From: Takifugu bimaculatus
Lineage: Eukaryota > Chordata > Actinopteri > Tetraodontiformes > Tetraodontidae
DNA: 64,000 bases
Direction of reading: 5' to 3'
Assembly: GCA_004026145.2 (NCBI GenBank)
Contig: CP034995.1
Location: 45,001-109,000, forward strand
Numbering within the stretch: position 1 is the first letter of the stretch; each line of letters opens with the position of its first letter. Both the position numbers and the translations under genes were made by a program. The notes under the pieces were generated by a model that was given only the letters and a program-made list of their open reading frames with translations, was not told the origin of the DNA and made no database searches. Below are positions 12,735-25,243 of this stretch, piece by piece.

Positions 12735-13371
12735 GTAAGAGTCCTGCCGTGGCTGTCTGGTGGATCACCTCGTTCTGGGTTACAATTCATGGCGGAAATG
12801 AATTGCAGATAACTGCTACCAAGCTGATTTAATGAGAAACATTTAGTCCGTCTAGTTTGTTGGCACTTGGAAGCCAGGGTTGTTCACAGAAATCAATTAG
12901 TGAATTGATTTCTGCAGCAGGCAGAGAGTCCACGGAAGGATAATACGCGCTTTTTGCTGCTCATCTGCCCAAATGATCCCGGAAAATCCACATGTGAAGA
13001 TACACACGCGCACAAAAATAAGGGTGGATTTGAGGTCGATAATAGAGAATAAGCCGATAAGTGCAGAAAACACTCAAATGTATTAATTCCTGCTCGGACC
13101 ATGCCAAACGAGAATGAGTAATTGCGGGGCGCAGGGACGCACGGGCGCTGATCGGAGTCTCCGTGTGGTTGCACCGTAAGGACGGGAGAGGAGGACCCCC
13201 CCCCTCCCACGACAACTGACACCGATCTTTCTCACGGTGCCTGGAGAGTTTAGACTGAAGTGACAGCGGAGGTGACTGCGGTGGAAATCTGGGAAGCACG
13301 GAGGTGCCGCCGGAGCTCAGGTCCGCTCCGTTTCCGCTCTGTTTTTTTTTCCCTTCCCACTTTGCCGACAG
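12735..13371 (+). other. sdk1: Putative 5' UTR intron (637 bp)
   Basis: The donor GAG|GTAAGA matches the consensus closely. At the other end a long pyrimidine tract (about 13340-13362) leads into GACAG, with AG at 13370-13371. The first coding exon would then begin at 13372 with 61 bases of UTR before the ATG and no upstream ATG in that part. Inferred from splice-site quality only. Confidence 0.5.
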
Positions 13372-13432
13372 GGCAAGAGTGAGTTACGGAAAGAACAAAA
13401 CCGCTGAAGGGACGCAAACTCACTCCCCCGCA

Positions 13433-13601
13433 ATGAAACCGGGATTTTGCCTCTCTGGGGCGTCTGCGGAGCGTGTGGAGAGAGGACCGGGGAGCCGGCT
13501 GAAGATGAGGGGGGCCGCAGCGACCTGGGATGTCTGTCGGTGTCCGCTTCTCTTCCTTCTGCTCCTCCTGGCCACCAAATGCCACATGTTGCACGGCCAA
13601 G
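13433..13601 (+). CDS. sdk1: Sidekick (sdk1-like) coding exon 1: signal peptide
   Basis: This exon encodes residues 1-56 plus one base of codon 57. An in-frame stop at 13256-13258 and no earlier in-frame ATG make 13433 the first start; it has G at -3. A second in-frame ATG at 13505 (Met25, A at -3) would give a more compact signal peptide. The hydrophobic core CPLLFLLLLLATK is followed by a short polar stretch, so the product enters the secretory pathway, with cleavage probably just before the exon end. The donor CAAG|GTAAGA at 13602 is strong and leaves phase 1, which joins exon 2 to read GQ-E-VAPY. Mammalian SDK1 likewise has a short sequence ending near an AQDDVAPY-type junction (recalled family knowledge). 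Sidekicks are homophilic immunoglobulin-superfamily synaptic adhesion proteins, best known for layer-specific wiring in the retina. Confidence 0.8.
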
Positions 13602-14464
13602 GTAAGAGCTTTCCCCTCAGAAATCTAAGCATTCAGGTGTGCATCTAGGATGCACCAACACGACGTGAGTTCATGTGATTTGCAGTCATGCCTGGCACCT
13701 GTCACGTGGACCGGAATTAAGTGTGATTTATTAAACAAGTAAATTATGTTTAAGAGCTATGCTGTCTTACTAGGGTCAGCTGTATTTAATGCACAACGAG
13801 GTCAGGGTTAGTTTGTGAGACAGATGATGGGGGCTTGTGTAATTACTGTTGTTATTATGATGATGCATAGATTACAAGTCGATGATTGCAGGATTAATGT
13901 ATTGAGAATGTGCACAAGGGGGAGGTGTTAGAATTTCCAAGCATTGATAATCCCCCTCTTAGTCAATGACCTGCTTAAGCACAGCCCTTGATTTGGCAAC
14001 ACTACTCAGCCACAGCCACACACAGTGTATTAATTTAAGTCGCTCCCCATTAGTCCAGTTTAACCCTGTTGTGCTGGCAGGTGCCCAGACTGGTGTTTGA
14101 CTTCTGTGGCGGCAGAAGGCTTCTGCTCGAATTCAACACCAGAAAAAAATATGATTAAATATTGATTCCTCAACCGACCTGCGCCAGTTAAATGTGTTGC
14201 CATTTCGCAGGTATTTTTCTTTGCACCTCTTGCATGCACTGGCGTGCACGACTCTTTACCATGTGGGTTCATGGTAAAACCGGCAAAGCTGAAGCTTGGC
14301 TAAAGGTCAGGCTGGTGTTGTCTACCAGTTTTCCCAAGGTTTCAGACCTGTAGTGAGCAGAATTCTGACTCGTTATTTAAAGGTGGGGTTTAAGGAATGT
14401 CTCCACACATATGTGTGCATGTATATCCTAGAAATAGGGGATGATCTATTTGTGAACGCACAGC

Positions 14465-14498
<34 letters not shown>

Positions 14499-14499
14499 C
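14465..14499. repeat. (TG)n(CG)n microsatellite
   Basis: TG tract of about 26 bp running into CGCGCGC: a continuous alternating pyrimidine-purine stretch of the kind that favours Z-DNA. It lies about 0.9 kb inside intron 1. Confidence 0.92.
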
Positions 14500-17400
14500 C
14501 ATTCAACTGCAGGGAACGGAGTGTGAGAGTAGGGGTGAGGGGAGAGGAGAAATGTGGAGGGAGAGAGTCAAGAGCTGTTTGGTGAAGAGGTGGAGGAGGT
14601 GTCAAGGAGCAAAGACGGACAGGGGGTGGTAGAGGAATGGGGTGGGAATAGAAGATGGAGTGGTGGTGCTTGTCACTCAGAAAGCGGTGCCTGCCTTCTG
14701 TTCAATCGACACTGACGGTACGACATGCGCGTGTGCGGGTGCACGTCAAAAGTTGCTCTCCTCTCCATTGATTATCCGTTTGTCACACACTTCCCTCCTT
14801 TTGCCTATAGGCACTGAGGAAGAGTTGGAAAACAGAGGGATGGAGTGGCTGCACAGTCAGCTCCTCCTGTCCTCTGTCTAATGTCAAGGTCTCAGCACTC
14901 GCAGCCAACTTATCCTACACCATTTCCTGCCATGGAACGCACCATCCTGTTCCAGCCTCCCTGTTCGAGGAGGCGCACCCTGTTGTCCACGTCTTATGGT
15001 GTCAGTGGAAGGTTGTGTTTGTGTGTGTGGTCGCCGGGGGTTAATTCCTCATTTGTGAGACACTCAGTGCCTGTGGTGAAGGTGGGGGAGAGGTGGGTAT
15101 TGATTTGATAGGCTGTGCCAGGCAGCCGATCGAAGTCTGTGGATGTTCCCCATCTCCTGTATCTCAGTATTTATCATGGTATTTTAGGAGGAAAAGGATG
15201 AAATTCATGAGCCGTGTCCACCCTTCTTATATTTTCCCCCATTCTCCTTCTTTATCCCTCCTTTCTCCCCTCTCTGTCCAGCTTGCTATTTTACATTCCC
15301 TCGTTCTTTCAGTCAATCGATGCCCCCCCCCCCCCGTCCTCTCCCCATAACTGTGAGGCTTTATACGAGCCAGCGTTCGTCGTCTCTGGGAGCACATTTG
15401 AATAAGCCCATCGATCTTTCATTTTAGAGTTTAAGTGACGGCAGCGTTTTACTGTCCCCCCACTTCTCACCCCTTCCTCTGCCTCTCACGAGCTCACCCA
15501 CCTCCTCTTTATTCATAATGTTTCCCTCCCCAGCTGCCTCCCTGTCACCGAGTGAGTTCTGCTCCGCAGCTGTTTAACTGACTCTCAATTTCAAGCCTGG
15601 GCACAGACGGACACCGATTCAGGGGCGCTGCTACATATGTATTCTCAGTGAATTCCAGGATGCATCACATTTATTGTGTTTGGAATAGAAAGCTTCTCCA
15701 GCCCCTCTTTGCCAGCTGTTCTGAATTTTTAAAGACTCCGTTGATGGCTCGGTTGTTGTTGTTGTTTTTTAAGATTCCATACATGCTTTTCCAGTTTTTT
15801 TGACCATGTAATTATGTATGCGCAATAACAAGGATGCTCATACTAACAGCGTCCGCTGCGGTCGCTACCGCACGGCTGGTTTTGGTTTGACCTCTGACCT
15901 GCTGCAATGCGATGGCAAGTTCTGCCTTGCACCAAAGAATTGATTTTTATATGAAATGTAAATATTAACTTCTGTTCCAACTAGGTCAAGTAATTACTCC
16001 ACCAATCATGCTGCGTAAATAAGCATGTAAGTGGACCTCTTAGGGCTGATATGATGTTACCAACTCCGCTAAGCTACGGCTTGTTTCCGATTGGGCTGCT
16101 GGCCACGAGCGAGTGAACCGAAGACCCTGATTTGACATTTAAAGTGGAGAATTCTGAGCGTGATATCTAATCAAATAGACTAGCGTGCAGCTTTGTGCAC
16201 GCGCACACCACTGCTCGGAGACCTGAAACCCCTCTCTCTCATCACTGTAAAAAGTGGATATGGAGATTTGTGTAAGCACGTTGTAGTGATGAGGGGGGTA
16301 AATTACACATGTCTGGCTCATTTATCATCATTCATGCTGCACACTTTCTCTTTGACTCTCCAACCTCTCTGAAACTCTCCACTTTTAAATGATTTATTAT
16401 CTTCCACCGATGGTTTTAGGAATAATGATACTTTTGAGAACAGCTGAGGCAATTTATAGGATATTAGCAAGGGTTTGTCTCAAAAATTATGCCACACTGA
16501 CACATTTTAGCGTACACTTAATGGTTATATTGAAGTGGCATACGTACACTGCTTGTTCAAAGCACAAATTGAATCTAGTACATTCAGGAAATCAGAGTCT
16601 TATAAAATCTGAGGCAGTTGATGCATATGGATGTACATATGGGTACGAGACTGAAGGTGTGCAACTGCGAGATGCCACAGCTCAGCTCGGTAAGTGGTCA
16701 TCCTCACCAGTTTACCCTCTTTTTTCCTGGATGTGGTCAAATGGAGAGAATCACGTCACTTTGACAGCTTGTTGATGTTAAACTTGTGTTTACATGCAGC
16801 CGTATGTTAAAGCCTTCTGAATCAGTACACTGGTCTTTATCACTGAGCTGCAGTGATCAATGTTAACATGATACATTTAACAAAGAACTAAACTGTCCTA
16901 ATGGAAAATAATCACCTCTATTTTCCGTGTGTACGGCATTTAAGATACCTTGATGATTATGTATTAATATTGGGTGTCAGGTAGCGCTGCATCCATTATA
17001 GCAACTGCCATTATCACAATTCCTTTGTGATTAAAATTGATGTTGGGACTTTTAAAGGCAGTTACTCGTTGACTTTGGAAGCCAAATCACCCGCATCACT
17101 GCCCACCTGTCAGTCACAGTCATTTGTAAATGTTAGTGGTTCTTGTATGATGTAGCATCATATAATTAAGATATATACTGACCTTGTTACAGGATGTAAT
17201 GTTATTGTCATGCTACACTAAACTGCCTTCCAGTACGGTATCCCCATATCCATCTATGGGCCGTAGGATGGCAAGTTGGTTGTGTAGATTAAAAAATGCT
17301 AAATCCTACTTCTTGTGCACCCACCTTCCCTTTTAGTTGAGGTCTTTTTAGCATAATTTGAGCTTATTCTGTAAGCGTGTCCTCAGTTTCTGGTTCTTTG

Positions 17401-18929
17401 TCTCCACGAGGCGTTAACAACCCCGTTGCTGCAGGCCACAGATATGCAGCAGGTGGAGGATGCTACATCATTAGCATGCCTTGTACTTTTTAAAGTGGAT
17501 CTACAGCAAGTTGGCATAGAACGCGTGCAAAGCAAGATGTATGTTGATTGGCTGAACAGACACCACTAAACAGGAGCCTTGGCGGGGAATCAGAGAGGAA
17601 ACGTGCACGCGTTCCCGTGCACGACAGTGAATACTTAGAGGATGCTACCGTTCAAAACGGTGTTTGTGTTTGGAGTGATCAAATGAATCACACATTAGAC
17701 ACAAGTCAATAATAAGTGACTGCATTTTTTCACGCTGCGTTTGAAGGCGTTTATTACATTGTTCTAAATTGACCTTTGTCCATCGTACTTGAGGAATAAT
17801 TATTGGATAAAGTTTGAGCATATATAACATTTCTGTTTATTCCTTTAAAAAGCTGGAGCCTCAGAAAAGGTTACTGTTCTTCACTAGTGGGAAAAATTGC
17901 TGTGAAATATTAAAAATCCTTAATGGTAATATTTTAAAGTAGCACCAAGGTTTTTTAAAAAAAAATGTAGCCCTAGAAAAACCACTCCCACAGAGAAAGG
18001 TTATGCAGGCGTCAGTTCTTTTAAAAGCATTCTAAGAAGTTTGCAAACTGCTTTTAGAGGAAGACGAAGCAAGAAGGAACACTCAGACTGTGGCCGACTG
18101 ACTGTTTCATCACAGGCAGCAGATTTAATGGAGCATAATGGCATTAAGACCTTTGAAGAGAAAAGTGTTTACGAGTAAACAACACAAACAAGTGGGGCCC
18201 ATGAGGATTAGTCTGTCATCAAAGCAATAATTACTTTGGTTCCACCCATGGAAAAAACATTTTATTACCTAAAATACTGTTGGTTACCTAATCTACATAA
18301 AATGTGATTATAAAAAACAGGATTCTGTGACATTTAGTGGGTTGAGAAATACCTTCTACGGGTCTGGAAATCAACAATTCCCTCTTGCAGTTGCAATTAA
18401 ACAGCAAATTGTGCCCAGAAATAAGCGTCCTGTGTGTCCTGCGACAGACTGGTGGCCTGTGCCAGGTTTATTCTTGCCTCATACACAGTCGCCCTTATTA
18501 GCAATTAACTCAGGATAAAGTAGGTGGATGTTCTTACAGTAAAAACACAGGCCCCTGGGTTGTTCAGTGCTGCCTTCTCATTCCCTCTGGGCACTGGGGA
18601 CCTGCCAAACAGAGGCACGGAACAGAATATGACACAAGTTATTCATGAAGACATGTAGAGAAACCAAAAGTGAGCTTTATCCATGTGTGGAATATGTGTG
18701 GCTCCCTCTTTGTGGCTGTGAGGTTAATAATCTATGCTAAACAACACAGTGGAGCCCTTCAGCTGCATGAACCCCGTTCACAGCTTTATCTGTGCCAACC
18801 CAGAGTGACGTTTGACCTCTTCAACTCCCGAATATTCCTCTGCCTCATGCATGCTGGCCTGACGTTTCTTGATTTACAAACCTTCTGAATAGAAAATGGT
18901 AGTGAGTATTCATGAATTTGATTTGATTG

Positions 18930-18933
<4 letters not shown>

Positions 18934-18966
<33 letters not shown>
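18934..18966. repeat. (TG)n microsatellite
   Basis: Uninterrupted TG tract of about 33 bp in intron 1. Confidence 0.95.
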
Positions 18967-18968
<2 letters not shown>

Positions 18969-21900
18969 GGGGGCCGATTGCTGGATCTAGGTTTTCAAAC
19001 AAAAGCATTGAAAGAACAATAATCAAGAACCTTTAGAAGACCTTTGCTCATTTTCACAAACGTCTGCACAAATGTACCCACGTGTGCACAAATAAAACTA
19101 CACGTGACTGTGCGCCGTCACACGATAAAAGTCGATTTTCCTATTTGTGCTGCACATTTCCGCTAAAATAGTAAGACACACCCACCCACACAAGTGTGCA
19201 CACGCACACACAGCTCAAACGGAGCTCAGTCCTCAACAGAGGAGTGAAAGGGCCAGTCTGTCTCACTTTTCCTCCTTTAAACCTGTGGACTAAAATGTCT
19301 CTCGTCCCTTTTTTAGGTCTTTCTTGTGCATCCTGTGTTTTTCCATGCTGCCATTTTTCCTTAGTGGTGTCACATTACTTTGAGTTGACACAAATTTCCC
19401 TTTTCATTTTCCTCCCTCTGGTCTTATGCTACTTTTCTTGTACTTTGGCAGCATTTTACGGGGCTTTTGGGCAGGAGTGGAAGGAAAATGAGATATTTGT
19501 GGCCTTTCTAACCAGCACCAGGCGAAAGCACGAATTTGCTCTGAATAAGTCCTCAGCTTGCATATGTAGATCCATTAGTTTGCTTCAAGCACCCAACAGG
19601 AGTGCTTTTTTTCTCTAAGTCTTTTGTTCAGTTCTGATAAAAGGAACTATTGTATTCACAAACCGCATAATCCGTCATTATTAAAGTGAATACACTCTTG
19701 AGAATCACCAGGAACATCCTGATCCTGCCTTGAGACTGAGGGTCGGACAATGTGAATGTATTTATAACTGATTAGAATCAATGAGCCCTTCTTTTTCATT
19801 TCAATTAGCATCAGCGCATCCGTCTCTTCTTTAAAGTCCCTCCTACACTCAGACAGGTTTTCCATCTGCATCTCCTCCATGTGCAAGAAAGGCAGATCCA
19901 GCTTACGTTGTTCTTATGCTGGCAGACCAGTTCAAGGAAAATAAAACTTGAATTTAGTCTTTTTGTCCCTAAGAACAGCTCTGAAAATTCCAAGTATATT
20001 TGGAATAATAAATTGGAAGGCTGATGTTACTCTTTCTGTCACATCCATGTGTGTGTATTCCTGCCAGTGTGTGTGGACCAACTACAGTTTTAGCTCAAGC
20101 TTTGGGATAATTTTTCGAGGTGATCACAGCTCAGGAAGGAGCACAAGGAGGGTTAGTTTAATCCCACGGTTCATTTCACTCATTGCTTTTGGTTTTATTC
20201 TTCCTTTTAAAGTCATGAATGACTGATAGAGAAGACAGTGAAGCGAGGGGGACTATAAGATCAGCAGCAGTTATGTCATCAGATATTGAGATTAGAAGTA
20301 CATTAGCGATAATTTCTCCACTGCGAGGCACAAATGCAATGGAGTAAATGGTGCTTTTGTGATCACTGAGCCCGTGATGTACTGCATGGGAAGAATTTGC
20401 AGTATTCCAGCACATTCGGCAGTTGGGACCACTGTTGTCACCATTATGTCCATACTCTGTCTAAATTTGACCCATCATTGCTTGAAAACTGGAGACTGAA
20501 AAGTGAATAAAGGAGAAAAAAATCTGAGGAAACTTTTCTGTTGGTCTGCTAAATGAAGATCACGCACAGGGCCTGCCTATCCTCGCCAGGCCAGTCATTC
20601 TTTATTAAGAATGAAATCATATCTGGAGATTGTTTTTAGCTCATCTCTTGTTAGAATGAGGCATGAAATCAACCTGCAGATTAAAGACTTTAGTGTCGAC
20701 ACAACTAAAAATGCTACTTTATTGTCCTTGACTTTCCTAAAAACCTTCTTCTGCCCAGGCATAAGTTTTTTTTCTGCAAGTTTTTACAAAAGTTTTTTAT
20801 GCAGAGATCACAAAAGATTTGATTTCGACCATTTTTTCCTGTTGAAGAGAGGTTGATGGGGGGGCAGGCAGAGCTGACAGCATGGGGATCTGCTTTAGCT
20901 CCAAAGCTATGGTGTTCTAAATAGATATGTTGTTTTCAGCCCTACTCTGGTCTTTTCTTATGGGTACAACACGTGAGTATACTGGAGAGAGGAGAAAGAG
21001 AAGGATCTTTATGACTTTCTTCAACAAAAATTATGACAAGGTATCGACGTACGAGACGAAAAGGAGACGAGCAAAATGTAGAAAAATGGTGCTTATGTGA
21101 CAATAACTAACATTGAATATATGCCATGCGAACAAAAACGACACTAAATGTGGAGTTCAAAATAAAAACTTTACTAAAATGACAAAATGAAACGAAAATA
21201 CGACAAAGGTTTGTTTGGCGATGGTGATGCTCCCTCCTAATTCTCGTTGACAAAAGTAAAACTGGCTTGTATTCAGTGCATCTGTCTTATGAATTTTCCA
21301 AAATAGTTATAGAGTCTTTATGACCAGGCTGCAGGCAGGAGTGTTACAACCGCTCTAACACAGTACACAGACAGCCTTTTCACTCCTTTCCACTCCTCTC
21401 GTCGTCTGCTGCCACTCAGTCCATCCTGGAGGACATGTTCTGATACATTCTCAGCCCTGTTTCTGTGTGACCCAGCACAAACACCTTTTCCCATTCTCCT
21501 CTCTCCCCCCACATTCAACAGCTCACACATTTGTTGCCATCAACTCCCATCTTTCTGCGTCTTCCTCCACCTCCAGCACCCTTGGTTCCTCCTTCCTTCC
21601 TGGGTTCAGGTGTTCCTAATCAACATCTGAGCTGCTTAATCTGCTGTGCTTCTCTCTATGCATGCCCTTTATGTGTTCCATTCATCCACAGCATGTAAAT
21701 GGAAGCGTCGTCCAAAAGGCGGAGGATACACCTGAATTAACCCCGCACACCAGAGCTGTAGGTGGATTTTAAAGACATTAATGTGACATTATTGTATTAA
21801 AGCTAAAACAAGAGTGCATCACAATGATGCTTGGAGCCAACTTTTCCACCCGTCAACAATAGTTTTTTGTTTGTTACAAATTTGCTATTGTAACTAACAC

Positions 21901-23987
21901 TCTCTGAGTCAATGCATACGCCATCTCGTGCACACGCGCACATACACGTGAAGGCTCCAGGCTAGGGTTAGTGCAGTCTTACATGTGCTTAACCCTGCTC
22001 TCAGCATAGATCTACTGGATTAGCTTCTGTCCTCTCCTTTCACCACTCCTTCCTGCTCCTCCTCTCACTTAGTGCCAGCTTCATTTCTTTCTCCTTTTAT
22101 TTATCTGCACTTGCTGTACTGAAGGTTTGTGTCTTTTTCTGCACTTGCTCTGCATCGTGTCCTCCTCCCTCCCTCTCTTAGACATATGGCAGCCATGAGA
22201 GTCTCATTTATTTAGTTAACGATCTACAGCACGCCCCTGAAGAGAGTGATGGGATAGTCAGCCTCCCTTTTATTTTCTTTGTCTTTTCATCTCCACTTAT
22301 TCTTTCACCCTGTCCTGCACTTTATCCTTACTTCCCCTGTTGTTACACATGCAGACAAACAGAAACACACACATGAAGCTGTCCTGCATACTTGTTGCCT
22401 GTGTCCATATGTTTTTGTGAAATTTCACTTCAACCAGACTGATTTCTTTGCCAACATGTCTTTCCCTGATATACATGCTCAACTTCTCCCCATTTCTCTA
22501 TTTAATCACTGAGATAGTCTGGAATATACATAGAGCTGATGCCCATTGTGGACCTTTTTCTTGATTCTTAACTCTACCTCAGTGGTTTCAAGCACCCAAT
22601 ACCTAAAAAGGCAACAGATTTAAGGATGGAACACGAGTCTGACAGCCAGTTTGTCTGGACCACAGTGAAATTTGGTCGGACGCATTAGTTGCTATATTCA
22701 CCAGATTAACAGCTTTGCTCTCCTTGGTGGTCTTTGTTATATGTGAACGAGCCTTTATATCTACAAAAAAAAGAAACATTTCTATCCATTCTTTCTCTGT
22801 GAGTGTTCTTCTATGTGTGCGTGTGAGAGTCTGTGTGTGTTTGTAAGTAGGCCAGTTTAAGAGTTTTGGTTTTTAGTCCAGTTCCTAAGAGGCAAGTTAA
22901 TTTCTTTGCATCAAATCTGTAGAGATATGTGATTAGGATATTTGTGTGTGTGTGTGTGTAGGGTGGGTGCATATCTGTGTACTGTTTGTTTTATATTGAA
23001 TATCTTGCTTTTGTAGAGCTACACACAATATATGATGGAGAACAGCTTACTATGACGGTACTGTGGCTGGTCTTCAGTTCAATTCGCAATCTTTTTTAAC
23101 TGTCTATACAAGCAATGCATTCATTGATGTTCTTCCTTCAGAGGAAATGCATGTTTATGGAGTTCTTTGTGTGTCTGTATGTGTTGGATTTACCTGTTTA
23201 CAAAAACAATACTCTTCATGTTTCATCTTTCACTTGGTGTCTGTATTTTAAATTATAGTACAGATCATTATCCACAACACAGTTTAGAGGTTAGTCTCTG
23301 TTTGTGGATTGTTTTATTGAAGGATGGCATAGCTGCTTGTGTGGGCGTAAATGCTTTTTAAAATGATGCAAATTCAGTCTTTTATACCATCCCAACTGAG
23401 GGACTGCATGCCATTACCCCATATCCAGTGCAGTAGGTGAATATGTCAAATGTTTTATCCATTTTATTTCATGTGGCAATTTAAAGGTCTCTGTGGGTAT
23501 TTTATTTTGTAAGTATACAGCCCTGTGTGGCTGTGAGAAAGGAGAGTATTTGTGTTAAATCAGAAGTGGATCATGTGGTAGCAGAGGCAGATCAATGGGG
23601 ATGCCAGCGGTGATGTCGATGTAAGCCCACTAAATGTGATCAAAAAGTCCTCTGATACATCATGGGTGTCTATAAGCCCCATCCCCAAATATTTTACCTT
23701 CTCTGTCACTCTCACTGTGGCTCAGCAGTCAGATGCAATGGAAATCTCCATTTTACCACAAGAAAGGTGATGTATTCAAGTATTATATCAGAGCTGTAGC
23801 TTTTCTACTCATCCAGTGGTGTGGACATGGAGCTCGAGGATTGTCACAGCGTCGACTCTGGATTTTCCAAATTTGGTTGACTTACAGCAACCACTGATGT
23901 GGACAGGTTTTGGTATGTTCCCAGGAAAATGAATGGACTCATAATGACATATGGTTGCTCTCTCTCCTTCTCTCTCTCTCTCAGACA

Positions 23988-24200
23988 TAAACACATCTTT
24001 GTACTTCTATATTAGCGAGGACTTTTATATACATAATGCATTCCCTATTGCCTTTCCCTAACAATCACAACTAACCTCCTAAACCTAACCTAAACCCAAC
24101 TGTGACCTCAGCCTTAAAACTACGTCGTAACCCTCAAACAGCACTTGGAAGTTGTGAGGACGAGGACCAGCCAAAATATCCTCACTGTGCTGGAAAAATG
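23988..24200. repeat. CCTAACC-rich interspersed repeat, copy 2
   Basis: Carries TTTGTACTTCTATATTAGCG, CATAATGCATTCCC, CCTAAACCTAACCTAAACCC, CCCTCAAACAGC and GTGAGGACGAGGACCAGCC, then CAAAATATCCTCACT, in the order I know from a widespread teleost repeat. It is better preserved than copy 1 at 5770 and likewise lies near CA microsatellites (24238 and 24389). No coding capacity. Confidence 0.65.
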
Positions 24201-24232
24201 GAGATTTTGGTTCTCAATATTTAGCTAGTGCA

Positions 24233-24237
<5 letters not shown>

Positions 24238-24269
<32 letters not shown>
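24238..24269. repeat. (CA)n microsatellite
   Basis: Perfect CA tract of about 32 bp just after the CCTAACC-rich repeat. Confidence 0.95.
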
Positions 24270-24271
<2 letters not shown>

Positions 24272-24387
24272 TCTAACCTCTGGCCGGTGTCCCATCCAAG
24301 GTATGGGGGGGGGGGTCTTAAGAGACAAAATTCTCTAATGACATCCTTTATCTCCCAAACACAGCTTTAAACTTGATCACTGAAGCT

Positions 24388-24388
<1 letters not shown>

Positions 24389-24468
<80 letters not shown>
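24389..24468. repeat. (CA)n microsatellite, about 80 bp
   Basis: The longest uninterrupted dinucleotide tract in the window, about 40 CA units. Likely highly polymorphic and prone to assembly collapse. Confidence 0.97.
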
Positions 24469-24470
<2 letters not shown>

Positions 24471-24480
24471 CAGCAAAACA

Positions 24481-24502
24481 CAGTGAGTGAGTGAGTGAGT
24501 GA
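24481..24502. repeat. (GTGA)n tetranucleotide microsatellite
   Basis: About five GTGA units, 12 bp after the 80-bp CA tract, forming a compound repeat locus. Confidence 0.9.
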
Positions 24503-25217
24503 ACACAACAAGAACACAACAGTGAAGTGTTCAGTTATGCGTTTTCTTGTAACTTCTTACATCCACCTCTATTTAAATCCATAAGAAACCTGCGGCTGTT
24601 AGCAGCACTAGCAGGACACTCTTCACCCCCGAGTTTTCTCCTAGATCGAGCAGCAGAAATCGTAAAGAAGAGCCGAGATGCAGAAAGAGCCGCCAAAACG
24701 TGGCGGCAGCCGAGGCTTTCAGTTAAGAAGATAGACAAGGGTTTGGGCTACCCAAGTGAGATTGAATGATGAGAGCCAAGATGATTTGAGAGGGGGGAGA
24801 GAAGCAGTAATCAGGGCTGAGGCTTGTAATGACTCTGATTCTGGCTCTATGTGCACACAGACTTTAGGGCTACTTCTGACCTGATACATTCATATGAATG
24901 GCCTGTCTCTGTCTTCCATCACGCAGATAATGCTATAAAACTGGCTGTTAGCTTTCTTTCTCCTTATTTTTTGGTGTTTCAGATTTTACACAGTACCTAT
25001 AACTCCTGCCCACTCCTCTGTAGATAGTCCGCTGCCCCTCATGAGCTGTTTGCGAGTAAATGAGCAAACACGACTCGCATTTTAACATGAAAAGGAGTTA
25101 GCAGCAAAGATAAAGGGGATGGAAAAACAGATAAGGAGAGAGGGATTCAAAGAGGAAGTAATGGAGGGATCCTTCCTGTCTGACAGCATCTGTTGCTTCA
25201 GGGCAGGCACAGGGTAC

Positions 25218-25243
25218 GTGTGTGTGTGTGTGTGTGTGTGTGT
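25218..25243. repeat. (TG)n microsatellite
   Basis: Perfect TG tract of about 26 bp. Confidence 0.94.

Larger units (their letters stand above)
11930..13620 (+). promoter_or_regulatory. sdk1: CpG-rich promoter region of the sidekick gene
   Basis: CpG dinucleotides and GC content rise sharply against the flanks, most clearly in about 11940-12110, 12285-12560 and 13120-13600. A GC box (CCGCCCCCGCC, 12003-12013) and two CCAAT boxes (12023-12027 and 12054-12058) lie within 60 bp of each other, and no clear TATA box follows. This looks like a TATA-less CpG-island promoter with transcription starting somewhere after about 12.08 kb. The region ends just past the first coding exon. The exact start site is not visible. 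Confidence 0.65.

Noticed and set aside
13250..13600. Minus-strand open frames over the first coding exon
   Set aside because: They are GC-driven shadows in a CpG-rich region; the + strand frame has a signal peptide and a splice donor that joins properly to exon 2.
17601..17624. Small GC-rich inverted repeat (GTGCACG ... CGTGCAC)
   Set aside because: Seven-base arms are expected by chance in a window of this size; no terminator or RNA gene context.
21040..21230. ACGAAAA/ACTAAAA-rich stretch that could be an old repeat
   Set aside because: Too degenerate to assign to a family and without definable ends or target duplication.
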